From Chth-196 sp044370935 (GTDB taxonomy: Bacteria; Verrucomicrobiota; Verrucomicrobiia; Chthoniobacterales; Chthoniobacteraceae), in assembly GCA_044370935.1 (NCBI GenBank), contig JBILUQ010000180.1, forward strand, positions 1-7,989: a DNA stretch of 7,989 nt, given 5' to 3'. This document shows positions 1 through 6,480 of this stretch, in pieces. Within the stretch, counting starts at the first letter, position 1, and each line of letters begins with the position of its first letter. Made by a program: the position numbers and the translations under genes. The notes under the pieces are model-generated. The model had not been told where the DNA came from, did not search any database, and worked only from the letters and a program-made list of their open reading frames with translations.

Positions 1-816
1 CGGATTGGCGTTGCCCCCTATGCCCCCCGGGCCCGTGATCTCCGTGAATTGATTGCGCCGCACCAACTGCCAGTCGCCGCTCCCATTCCACCACCCGAGC
101 GCACCTGAGGCAGTGGTCGGATCCTTCAGCGCCTGATCTCCATGCTCCCCGTTGTTGGAGTAAAACAGTTTGCCCTGCCCCGAGTACAAACCCTTGCCGT
201 GGTATCCGGGCAGTTGGCTTGGGATTGCGGCGAGCGTCTGCGGCGTCACCTTGTCTGCGTACTTGCTGCTCTTGGAACCGCTTGCGTCCAGATTGCCGTC
301 GCGGATGAGCGGTGTCACTTCAAGTGAATCCACGTCCACTTCATACAATCCCTCCTCCATCGTCGCCACATACACCTTCCTGCCTGGGTCGCTCAAATGC
401 CGCGCGGTACCGGTAAGGCGCCCGAACATTTTCGAAGGCGGAATCACCCGCACGTTGCGCTGAGCGTCGATCCAATACGGCCCGATGATGAGCTGGTTGC
501 TTTCGCGATGGATCATCCGGTTCGCCGGCGTGCCTCCCACGCTTTCGGGGCGGATGATTTTCACGAGGGCCGGGGTGATTTCGTAAAGCTTGTCCGAGGA
601 GCCCAACGGCATGTGCGGCCCGTAAGAAATCACCCAGAGCCGGTCCGCCCATGGTACGACCGCGCCGGTGCCGCACTCTCCATGGCTGTTGTAGGTTGCC
701 AGGTGGGGGTAAACCCCGGACACCTCGAGGGGCGGCGCCCCTTGCACTGCGCCGGCGCAAAGCAGGGCGGTTAGCGAGTGTAGTGTGCTGCGGGCGATCG
801 GTTTGTTTTGTTTCAT
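1..816 (-). CDS. Secreted protein of unknown function, possibly beta-propeller (3' end outside window)
   Basis: The frame opens at an ATG (814-816) and stays open for 272 codons to the left edge, so the C-terminal part is missing. The N-terminus looks like a Sec signal peptide: basic start (MKQNKPIAR), hydrophobic core (about residues 11-24), and a probable signal peptidase I site near VQG-AP (about residue 26). The Cys in ALLC does not fit a lipobox well. The rest is rich in Trp, Tyr, Gly and short beta-type segments, for example WADRLWVISYGPH, KVYVATMEEGLYEVDVD and GKLFYSNNGEHGD. This rhythm fits blades of a beta-propeller, but no named repeat (NHL, PQQ, Kelch) can be assigned. It resembles conserved uncharacterised secreted proteins of Planctomycetes/Verrucomicrobia, an impression from memory only. 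No Shine-Dalgarno precedes the ATG. It is divergent from the phosphatase-like gene. No enzymatic function is assigned. The coding call is firm and the fold is a guess. Confidence 0.82.
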   Translation of the reverse strand, partial: MKQNKPIARSTLHSLTALLCAGAVQGAPPLEVSGVYPHLATYNSHGECGTGAVVPWADRLWVISYGPHMPLGSSDKLYEITPALVKIIRPESVGGTPANRMIHRESNQLIIGPYWIDAQRNVRVIPPSKMFGRLTGTARHLSDPGRKVYVATMEEGLYEVDVDSLEVTPLIRDGNLDASGSKSSKYADKVTPQTLAAIPSQLPGYHGKGLYSGQGKLFYSNNGEHGDQALKDPTTASGALGWWNGSGDWQLVRRNQFTEITGPGGIGGNANP

Positions 817-1030
817 GGGGGCGATGAGTTTTGTTGCGTGGGTCCGCGCTGGGACCTTTGTTCTGTCCGCAGGCCGTTGGGGTGGGCTGGTTTGATTTGG
901 TTTGTCGCCAGCGGCGCGGGGCAGCACTTTTTTTAAGCCTCTCGAGGGGCAGGGTGGGCGAGCAAGTAGTTCAAGAAAGATGGCTTTTGCATTCAGCCAG
1001 CGGCTTAGCTATTGAGAACACCCCTATTTA
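817..1030. promoter_or_regulatory. Divergent intergenic spacer, presumed to hold both promoters
   Basis: This 214-base gap lies between two divergently read genes, so it should contain a promoter for each. On the plus strand a weak sigma70-like pair can be drawn: TTGCAT at 987-992 and TATTGA at 1010-1015 with a 17-base spacer. Only three of six -10 bases match, and the predicted transcript would start a few bases before the ATG at 1031. A run of seven T lies at 928-934 without a convincing hairpin before it. No Shine-Dalgarno is seen for either start. The promoter role rests on context rather than on a strong motif. Confidence 0.3.
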
Positions 1031-2284
1031 ATGAAAGTTCGCAACCAATTCATTGCGCTCGCCTGTTTGCTGGTTTTCGCGGGCCTGGGATTTTTGTACG
1101 TCCGAATGTGGGTCGTCCAAAAGCCCAGTCAGATCATTCTCTTTGTCTCCGACGCACTTTCCACGCGGCCGCTCACGGCTGCGCGGCTGTACGCGGGCGG
1201 CGCCGATCACCGATTTGCCCTCGAGGGCTTCCCACATACCGCGCTGCTCCGCAATTCCGCCGAGGATTTCGCCGTGCCCGATGATTCCTCCTCTGCCACC
1301 GCCCTCGCGACCGGCAAGCGCGTGAGCCACCGTCTGGTTTCCTCCACTGGAACCGGTAAACCCCTCGCCACGATCCTCGAAAAGGCCCACGAATCGGGGC
1401 GCGCCGTTGGGCTGATCACCAATTCCCGCCTGTCAACGCCGTCACTGGCGCCGTTTTACGCGCACACGCCGCGCTCCAACGACGCGGAGGGAATCGCCCT
1501 GCAGCTTTTTGAACGCGACTGGATCCGCATCATCCTGGGCGGCGGTGGCGGCGATTTTCTGCCCGAAAACGCCGAGGGCGAATGGCCCGGGCTCCGCAAG
1601 GATGGACGCAACTTGATCGCCGAATGGGCAGCCCAGGGCGTTGAAGTCGTCCGCAGCAAGGCGGAGCTCGAGCAGGCCGGTTCGTGGGAGAAAGGCCGTG
1701 TGGTCGGGCTCTTTGGAAGCGGCCCGCTGGCCTATGCCAACCAGCTCGAATCCGGCAGCCAGCAGCCTTCCCTCGCCGACATGACACGGCGCGCCATTGA
1801 ACTGCTGCGCAGCGACCGGTTGCGCGGAGGCCGTGCCAGTTATCTGCTGGTGGTGGATGCTTCGCTTTACGGGGATGCGTGCGAATTAAACCAGTCCGAG
1901 CGCGCCTTGCGCGAGGTCCAGGCGCTCGACGAGGCCATCGCAGCGGCGGTTGCGGCGGCCGGCGACAAGGCGCTGGTGATGGCAGTGGGACGCCTGGGCA
2001 CGGGCGGGCTCACACTTAGCGGTTATCCTCTGCGCCAGCAGAAGGGGCCGGAGTTCCTCGGGCTGGATCCTGCGGGTTATCCCTATCTGAGCTGGGCTTC
2101 CGGCCCGAATGGACCGCAGCCCGGAGCGCCCGCGCAGCGCAATGAACCCGCCGCGATTCTTCAGCCCTCCGGCCTCAACACCGCCGAGGACATGATCGGC
2201 GTCGGCATCGGTCCCGGCTCCGAACGGCTCCGGGGGTTTTTGGACAACACCGCCATCTTTGATATTATCGACGACTCGCTTTAG
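1031..2284 (+). CDS. Membrane-anchored alkaline phosphatase-like protein, probable pseudoenzyme
   Basis: This 417-residue protein has a short basic start and one hydrophobic segment (about residues 6-28) with no clear cleavage site, so it is probably anchored with the domain outside the cytoplasm. The rest follows the PhoA/alkaline phosphatase family almost end to end: IILFVSDALS (35-44), DDSSSATALATG (84-95), GLITNSRLSTPSLAPFYAH (127-145), ILGGGGGDFLP (168-178), LADMTRRAIELL (248-259), VVDASLYGDACELN (274-287), ALREVQALDEAIAAAV (292-307), GTGGLTL (323-329) and IGPGSERLRGFLDNTAIF (393-410). Against E. coli PhoA, recalled from memory, only the Zn ligand Asp51 (D41) is kept. Ser102 becomes D85, Asp153 T136, Thr155 S138, Glu322 D276, Asp327 G281, His331 E285, Asp369 R321, His370 L322 and His412 N383. 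Classical phosphomonoesterase activity is therefore unlikely. A binding, regulatory or changed-chemistry role is inferred. The frame is intact with ordinary GC-rich codons, which argues against decay. Confidence 0.88.
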   Translation: MKVRNQFIALACLLVFAGLGFLYVRMWVVQKPSQIILFVSDALSTRPLTAARLYAGGADHRFALEGFPHTALLRNSAEDFAVPDDSSSATALATGKRVSHRLVSSTGTGKPLATILEKAHESGRAVGLITNSRLSTPSLAPFYAHTPRSNDAEGIALQLFERDWIRIILGGGGGDFLPENAEGEWPGLRKDGRNLIAEWAAQGVEVVRSKAELEQAGSWEKGRVVGLFGSGPLAYANQLESGSQQPSLADMTRRAIELLRSDRLRGGRASYLLVVDASLYGDACELNQSERALREVQALDEAIAAAVAAAGDKALVMAVGRLGTGGLTLSGYPLRQQKGPEFLGLDPAGYPYLSWASGPNGPQPGAPAQRNEPAAILQPSGLNTAEDMIGVGIGPGSERLRGFLDNTAIFDIIDDSL

Positions 2285-2464
2285 AACCTCCCTAGCCTCC
2301 GCTTGTTTCGGCAACAGCCCCGGTTCAGGTAGTCCCGATGACGGGCGAAGCGCGATACTCTTTGTACGGATTTCTTCAGATTCTTTACGGACTCATTCAA
2401 AAAGCCCCCTTCAATTCGACCCGGCCGGTCAACGCATTACTTTCAACTCACGTATTTCTGACTT
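2285..2464 (+). other. Intergenic spacer upstream of rfbB with a spaced direct repeat
   Basis: This 180-base gap has no gene and no convincing terminator for the phosphatase-like gene. The hexamer TACGGA occurs at 2365-2370 and again at 2386-2391, exactly 21 bases apart (about two helical turns). The wider ten-base contexts agree at eight positions. That spacing would suit a tandem operator for a dimeric regulator, but two hexamers can arise by chance. No Shine-Dalgarno stands before the rfbB ATG. Confidence 0.2.
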
Positions 2465-3526
2465 ATGGCAATCCTTGTGACCGGCGGCGCCGGATTTATC
2501 GGTTCAAACTTCGTACTCGAATGGCTGGCGCAGTCATCCGAACCCGTCGTGGTGCTCGACAAACTCACCTACGCGGGCAATCCCGACAACCTGTCTTCGG
2601 TTCAAAACGACGCCCGCTTCAAGCTCGTGCAGGGCGATATCGGCGACAGGACCCTCGTTTCTGATCTCCTCACAAAACACTGCATCCGCGCGGTTTTGAA
2701 TTTCGCTGCCGAAAGCCACGTGGACCGCTCCATTCATGCTCCCGGCGAATTCATCCAGACCAATGTGGTCGGCACCTTTGAATTGCTTGAAGCCGTGCGC
2801 GCCTACTGGGGCGCCTTGGAGGGTGATGCGCGCCAGGCGTTCCGCTTCCTGCACGTTTCCACAGACGAGGTGTACGGCTCCCTCGGGGACAACGACCCAG
2901 CCTTCACCGAAGAACACCGGTACGAGCCGAACAGCCCGTACTCGGCTTCGAAGGCGGCAAGCGACCACTTGGTGCGCGCTTATCATCACACGTACGGGCT
3001 GCCGGTGCTCACCACCAATTGCTCCAACAACTACGGGCCGTTTCATTTCCCCGAAAAGTTGATCCCGCTGATGATCCTTAACGCGCTCAATGGAAAAGCG
3101 CTGCCCGTCTACGGCGACGGCCGGAATGTCCGCGACTGGCTCTATGTCACAGACCATTGTTCTGCAATCCGGCGCGTGCTGGAGGCGGGGCTGCTGGGCG
3201 AGACCTACAACATCGGCGGATGGAATGAGAAAACGAACCTTGAGGTCGTGCACACCCTCTGCGACATCCTCGACCAACTCAGCCCTCGTTCCGATGCGAA
3301 GTCTTATCGCGAACAAATGCAGTTTGTGAAAGACCGCCCGGGGCACGACCGGCGCTACGCCATTGACGCTTCCAAGGTCGAACGCGAGCTGGGCTGGCGC
3401 CCCGCGGAGACCTTCGACTCCGGGATCCGCAAAACCGTGAGCTGGTATTTGGATCATCCGCAGTGGGTGCAGGGAGTTGTCTCGGGCGCGTACCGCGACT
3501 GGGTCAAGACCCAGTACGGTCAATAG
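2465..3526 (+). CDS. rfbB: dTDP-glucose 4,6-dehydratase
   Basis: RfbB/RmlB converts dTDP-glucose to dTDP-4-keto-6-deoxyglucose with bound NAD+, the second step toward dTDP-rhamnose and other deoxysugars of surface polysaccharide. It is a cytoplasmic extended SDR enzyme. The 353 residues match the usual family length. The Rossmann loop TGGAGFIG is at 6-13, with TYAGNPDNL at 35-43 and the family signature FAAESHVDRSI at 80-90. The catalytic STDEVYG (T133, D134, E135) is followed by the YxxxK pair Y159 and K163. Substrate-site blocks NCSNNYGPFHFPEKLIPL (185-202), VYGDGRNVRDWLYVTDH (215-231) and RPGHDRRYAID (291-301) follow. The start is fixed by family convention, as the glycine loop begins at residue 6. 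No Shine-Dalgarno is present. The rfbA, rfbC and rfbD partners are not next to it, so it is an orphan within the window. An 8-base self-complementary arm pair lies in its last codons (3498-3515). Confidence 0.97.
   Translation: MAILVTGGAGFIGSNFVLEWLAQSSEPVVVLDKLTYAGNPDNLSSVQNDARFKLVQGDIGDRTLVSDLLTKHCIRAVLNFAAESHVDRSIHAPGEFIQTNVVGTFELLEAVRAYWGALEGDARQAFRFLHVSTDEVYGSLGDNDPAFTEEHRYEPNSPYSASKAASDHLVRAYHHTYGLPVLTTNCSNNYGPFHFPEKLIPLMILNALNGKALPVYGDGRNVRDWLYVTDHCSAIRRVLEAGLLGETYNIGGWNEKTNLEVVHTLCDILDQLSPRSDAKSYREQMQFVKDRPGHDRRYAIDASKVERELGWRPAETFDSGIRKTVSWYLDHPQWVQGVVSGAYRDWVKTQYGQ
3498..3515. terminator. Hairpin in the last codons of rfbB
   Basis: ACTGGGTC (3498-3505) and GACCCAGT (3508-3515) are perfect inverse complements with two bases between them; the realistic fold is a seven-pair stem with a CAAG loop. 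It ends nine bases before the rfbB stop codon. No T-run follows on either strand, so it is not a standard intrinsic terminator. It could pause polymerase or protect the 3' end of the message. Confidence 0.3.
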
Positions 3527-3558
3527 CGCGCGACTTAGGTGAATCCAGCGCGTTCTCC

Positions 3559-3597
3559 GCGCGCGTCCCCCCTGGGACCGCGCAGCCCCAGCTGCGC
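3559..3597. terminator. Two overlapping GC-rich hairpins in the convergent spacer
   Basis: The first dyad pairs 3559-3569 with 3574-3583: ten pairs, one bulged C at 3564 and a four-base loop. The second pairs GCGCAGC (3580-3586) with GCTGCGC (3591-3597) around a CCCA loop. They share 3580-3583, so they cannot both form in one transcript. They lie between convergent genes, where a two-way transcription barrier is expected, but neither is followed by a T-run. They may instead belong to a dispersed palindromic intergenic repeat. Confidence 0.4.
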
Positions 3598-3691
3598 TCT
3601 GCGGCTGGTAGTAGGCCATCAAATTTGGACGAATGGCACTCGCTGAGCCGCTGAGTTTGAGCGCCACCTCGCTGGTGTAATCCGCGTCGAG

Positions 3692-3709
3692 GCGAAGCCG
3701 GGGCTTCGC
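3692..3709. terminator. Hairpin near the 3' end of the transporter gene
   Basis: GCGAAGCC (3692-3699) and GGCTTCGC (3702-3709) are perfect inverse complements separated by GG, giving a practical seven-pair stem with a four-base loop. It lies about 40 bases past the stop of the minus-strand transporter, where a terminator for that gene would sit. No T-run is present on either side, so a Rho-dependent site, transcript stabiliser or repeat element is equally possible. Confidence 0.35.
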
Positions 3710-3749
3710 GTTCCCAGGGTGGGGGAGCAATCTCGAATGCGCAGCGCCC

Positions 3750-4634
3750 CTACTTCCGCAGCCCGAGCGCGACCGCCGCGAGAAGAATGGCCGCACCCGC
3801 GAAACGCCGGAGCATCGCCCGGTTCCCGATGGTGCTCTCGGTGTTTGAGAACCAGTGTCCGATCACCCACACGAGCACCACGCTCCAGATCCCGCGCGTA
3901 TTGTACAAAATGTTCGTGAGCGTGACTTCGTGAAACATGCCGATGCAGTACGCGATGCCCGTCGCCTGCAGTGAAAGCATGAGCGCTCCCCCAACCGCCC
4001 AGCGCGCCGAGGAGCCTCGCATCTCCGAAAGCGGCTTGCCAAAAAACGGGATCAGTCCGAGCGAGAGCAGGCCGAGTGTTGCGAACATGATCGGCGCAAA
4101 GTGGCCGAACCCGACCTCGGGCACCCATTTTACCTGCGTAACATCCGTGAGCGCATACGCGAATGCCGCGCTGAATCCCCATCCCACGCTTGGCAGAACG
4201 CGTTCGCGGTTCGCGCGAATCTCGCCCCCAAGCAGAACCGTCGCCGCCACGGTGAGGAACGCCGCGGCCCAAAGCATCGGGCTGAGAGTGTTTCCCGCGA
4301 ATAGCACGGCGAGAAACGCCACGAAGATCACTTTCGTGCCCATCACGGGTGTTGTGAGCGACACGTCGCCGCGGTTGAGCGCAAGAAAAGTCAGAATCTG
4401 CCCCGCAAAAAACAGTGCGCCCGCGAGCGCCGCTTTCAGAGCCCCGTCGAGCGTCACCGGCGGCCCGCCCATCAGCCACCAAGGTGCAAACGCGAGCGCC
4501 GCGATCCAGTTGGTGATCGCGCTAACCCGCCACGGGCCCGTGCCCCCCTCCGTTGCCCTCTTGAGCATCAGCGCCGCGAGTGGATACCCGAGCGCCGAAC
4601 ACAGCGGTAAAATGGTCGCTAACGATGATCGCAT
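3750..4634 (-). CDS. EamA/DMT-superfamily ten-helix membrane transporter
   Basis: The 294-residue protein is almost entirely hydrophobic and has the length usual for the EamA (drug/metabolite transporter) family. Ten membrane segments can be drawn at about 5-25, 36-56, 65-86, 93-114, 118-136, 148-166, 177-199, 210-232, 244-262 and 274-292, the two five-helix repeats of this family. The ALNRGDVSLTTPVMGTK stretch (85-101) joining helices 3 and 4 is characteristic. Members export or import amino acids, nucleobases, drugs or sugars in the inner membrane, and substrate cannot be read from sequence. A purine run GAGGG abuts the ATG, too close to be an efficient Shine-Dalgarno, and no better start is close by. 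The gene follows the acetylesterase on the same strand after a gap filled by a long inverted repeat, so co-transcription is uncertain and a link to esterase products is only a guess. Confidence 0.9.
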   Translation of the reverse strand: MRSSLATILPLCSALGYPLAALMLKRATEGGTGPWRVSAITNWIAALAFAPWWLMGGPPVTLDGALKAALAGALFFAGQILTFLALNRGDVSLTTPVMGTKVIFVAFLAVLFAGNTLSPMLWAAAFLTVAATVLLGGEIRANRERVLPSVGWGFSAAFAYALTDVTQVKWVPEVGFGHFAPIMFATLGLLSLGLIPFFGKPLSEMRGSSARWAVGGALMLSLQATGIAYCIGMFHEVTLTNILYNTRGIWSVVLVWVIGHWFSNTESTIGNRAMLRRFAGAAILLAAVALGLRK

Positions 4635-4645
4635 CCCTCAGGAAT

Positions 4646-4713
4646 CTTGCGCCCCCGGGGAGGCCTCGCAGCTTGTGGCTACCTTACAGCCGCCCTCACC
4701 GGGGGTGCGCAAG
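4646..4713. repeat. Long bulged inverted repeat between esterase and transporter genes
   Basis: The arm at 4646-4658 (CTTGCGCCCCCGG) is the inverse complement of the arm at 4699-4713 apart from a two-base bulge, giving 13 pairs around a 40-base loop. Inside the loop, GGCT and AGCC can form a small second hairpin, and GAGG/CCTC can extend the outer stem. It lies between the esterase stop (4728) and the transporter start (4634), and on the minus strand it would be a stem just before the transporter start. No T-run follows. It may be an attenuator-like leader, a transcript 3' structure or a copy of a dispersed palindromic repeat. Confidence 0.6.
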
Positions 4714-4727
4714 TCTTCCCGCCCTTT

Positions 4728-6308
4728 CTAGAACTTGCCCTCGGTTACCATTGGGAACTCATCCGTGCGGAATGGACTCGCCGGAAGGTTTGCGCCGTTC
4801 ACCAGATTCGGCAGCGCGTCTTCCCTCCAGGCAAAGCGCACCGCCACCGGCTTGGCCACGCTCGCGCTGCTCACCACCAACGTGTCGCCTTCGATCTTGG
4901 CCTGTGCATCGCTAAAAACTTTGTCTTCGCCGGCAATCGTGAAAAAGCTCAGCTCAGCGCCATCCTTCGCCTTCAGACCCTTGCCGTGCTCGAAGGAAAT
5001 CCGGATCTTGTCGCCTTCCACTTTCGCGCTCTTGTAAAGCGGTCCGGAGTATTCGGTGATGTCCTTTTTCCCGTAGGTTTTGGCAAGCGCCCAGAGCGCC
5101 AGGCGGTGCCCGACATCCTGCTTGTTGGTGGGATGAATGTTGTCCACGTTGCCGATATCCATCGTCACCGCCATGCCCGTGTTTGGCACTTTTTTGAGCG
5201 TTTCAAGCTGCGCTTCCCAGAGCTCGGCGCAGGGAGTGATGTCGGCGCTTGGATTCGTCTTGTTGTATCTGTACGGCGCGATTTGCACGAAGTAGAACGG
5301 CATTTCAGGCTGATGAAAATCCTCACGCCAGTTGCGGATCATCGCCGGGAAAATCGTCTTGTACTGTTGCGCGCGGCTCACGTTGGATTCGCCCTGGTAC
5401 CAGATCGCGCCTTTCACCGCCAATGGCAGCAGTGGCGCAATCATCCCGTTATAGAGGTTCGCGGGGCGGTGCGGACTCTGGCGCGGATGCACCGGAGGCT
5501 GCGGAGCGCGCGGCACCTGCTTGCCGGCAGCCTTTGCGGCGTCGGCCTGCACCTGCCACGCTTCTTTCGCCTTCAAATACGCTTCCTGTGCTTTCTCCGG
5601 ATCATACGTGCTGACCTGCGTGTCCCACCTTTCCAAGAACGGCTTCAGACTCGCCTCCGATTCCAGCTTCGCGCGGCTGGCCCAGGATTCCGATGGCGTG
5701 CCGCCCCAGTTTGAGCCCACCAACCCCACCGCCGCGCCATTCAGGGATTTGTGCAGGTCGCGCCCGAAGAAGTAGCCCACTGCGGAAAAATTACTCACCG
5801 TGTCCGGCGCGCACACCACCCACGAGCCTGCCAAGTCTTCCTGCGGCGTTTCCGCCGGCGTCTTCGTCACCTTGAAATGCCGGATCAACGGATAGTTCGC
5901 TGCGGCCGCCTCCTCAGCAGCCCTGTCCGCCTGCGCAACGATCCATTCCATGTTCGATTGCCCAGAACAGATCCACACTTCCCCCACCAAAACGTCCTGC
6001 ACTTTCACGGTGTTCTTGCCAGACACCGTCATCTCCGTGGGTGTTTTCGAGGCGGCGAGCTGAAGCTTTACGGACCATTTTCCGTTCGCATCCGCAGTGG
6101 CATTGGCCGTCTTGCCTCCGAGGGAGACGGTGACTTTTTCGCCCGCATCGGCCCAACCCCAAATGGTGGCGGGCTTGTCGGCCTGCAGCACCATGTGGTC
6201 GCTGAGAATTTTGGGAAGACGCACATCGGCTCGCGCCTGCCAGACAGCGGCGAGGCTCAGCAACAGGGCGGCTGCGTGGAAGCGGTAGGGATTCGTTGAT
6301 GGATTCAT
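4728..6308 (-). CDS. Secreted sialate O-acetylesterase-type SGNH hydrolase (DUF303)
   Basis: Family members remove O-acetyl groups from sialic acid or, in many environmental bacteria, from plant and algal polysaccharides. The 526 residues begin with a signal peptide: hydrophobic AAALLLSLAAVW (12-23) and an ARA-D cleavage site after residue 27, so it acts outside the cytoplasm. A beta-sandwich segment with LPKILSDHMVLQ (31-42) and WGWADAGEKVTVS (50-62) precedes the SGNH domain, as is usual here. Catalytic blocks are ICSGQSNMEW (113-122, nucleophile S115), GLVGSNWGGTPSESW (195-209, N200), GAIWYQGESN (300-309), and DNIHPTNKQDVGHRLA (389-404) with the D389/H392 pair. An Ala/Lys-rich stretch (about 238-265) lies in the middle of the catalytic domain. 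The natural substrate is unknown: no sialic acid genes are nearby, so polysaccharide deacetylation is at least as likely. No Shine-Dalgarno is seen. A 172-base gap separates it from ppk1. Confidence 0.93.
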   Translation of the reverse strand: MNPSTNPYRFHAAALLLSLAAVWQARADVRLPKILSDHMVLQADKPATIWGWADAGEKVTVSLGGKTANATADANGKWSVKLQLAASKTPTEMTVSGKNTVKVQDVLVGEVWICSGQSNMEWIVAQADRAAEEAAAANYPLIRHFKVTKTPAETPQEDLAGSWVVCAPDTVSNFSAVGYFFGRDLHKSLNGAAVGLVGSNWGGTPSESWASRAKLESEASLKPFLERWDTQVSTYDPEKAQEAYLKAKEAWQVQADAAKAAGKQVPRAPQPPVHPRQSPHRPANLYNGMIAPLLPLAVKGAIWYQGESNVSRAQQYKTIFPAMIRNWREDFHQPEMPFYFVQIAPYRYNKTNPSADITPCAELWEAQLETLKKVPNTGMAVTMDIGNVDNIHPTNKQDVGHRLALWALAKTYGKKDITEYSGPLYKSAKVEGDKIRISFEHGKGLKAKDGAELSFFTIAGEDKVFSDAQAKIEGDTLVVSSASVAKPVAVRFAWREDALPNLVNGANLPASPFRTDEFPMVTEGKF

Positions 6309-6410
6309 GGATAGGTTGGGGGATGAAGTTCTCGGTGGCTCAAGTATGAGTTCCGAGGAGCAGGTTTCTTATGCCCCAGCTTCGAAGACCTCAAGATTTC
6401 CTTCCTCCCA

Positions 6411-6431
6411 GCGGCGTACTTCCCACGCCGC
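6411..6431. terminator. Hairpin between ppk1 and the esterase gene
   Basis: GCGGCGT (6411-6417) and ACGCCGC (6425-6431) form a perfect seven-pair stem with a seven-base loop, about 50 bases past the ppk1 stop. In the direction of ppk1 transcription the stem is followed by a purine-rich run, not by T, so intrinsic termination is not well supported. Confidence 0.3.
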
Positions 6432-6434
6432 CCT

Positions 6435-6450
6435 CCCGCCTTCCCGCCTT
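6435..6450. repeat. Two-copy tandem 8-mer in a pyrimidine-rich tract
   Basis: CCCGCCTT is present twice back to back (6435-6442 and 6443-6450), next to further C/T-rich sequence on the plus strand. The matching minus-strand transcript is purine-rich. It is a small simple repeat with no known role. Confidence 0.55.
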
Positions 6451-6480
6451 TCACAGAGTCCTCGTTCCAAGACCGCCCTT

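Noticed and set aside
341..774. Frames of 125-139 codons on both strands inside the left-edge gene
   Set aside because: Both overlap the 272-codon frame that has a signal peptide and protein-like composition; their own products are Arg/Gly/Pro-rich.
928..934. Run of seven T as an intrinsic terminator
   Set aside because: Only a four-pair stem can be drawn before it, and it lies between divergent genes where no terminator is expected.
2534..3796. 420-codon open frame on the minus strand opposite rfbB
   Set aside because: It is antisense to a certain rfbB gene across nearly its whole length and its protein shows no family motif; long antisense frames are common in GC-rich genes.
3619..4482. 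287-codon minus-strand frame overlapping the transporter
   Set aside because: It overlaps the transporter in another frame and yields an Arg/Gly/Ala-rich sequence without motifs or membrane segments.
4647..5714. 355-codon plus-strand frame opposite the acetylesterase
   Set aside because: The opposite strand carries a clear SGNH enzyme with all catalytic blocks; this frame is an Arg/His-rich shadow.
3750..6308. Sialic acid utilisation operon (esterase plus transporter)
   Set aside because: No nan genes are present, DUF303 esterases often act on other glycans, the transporter family is broad, and the gap contains a large inverted repeat.
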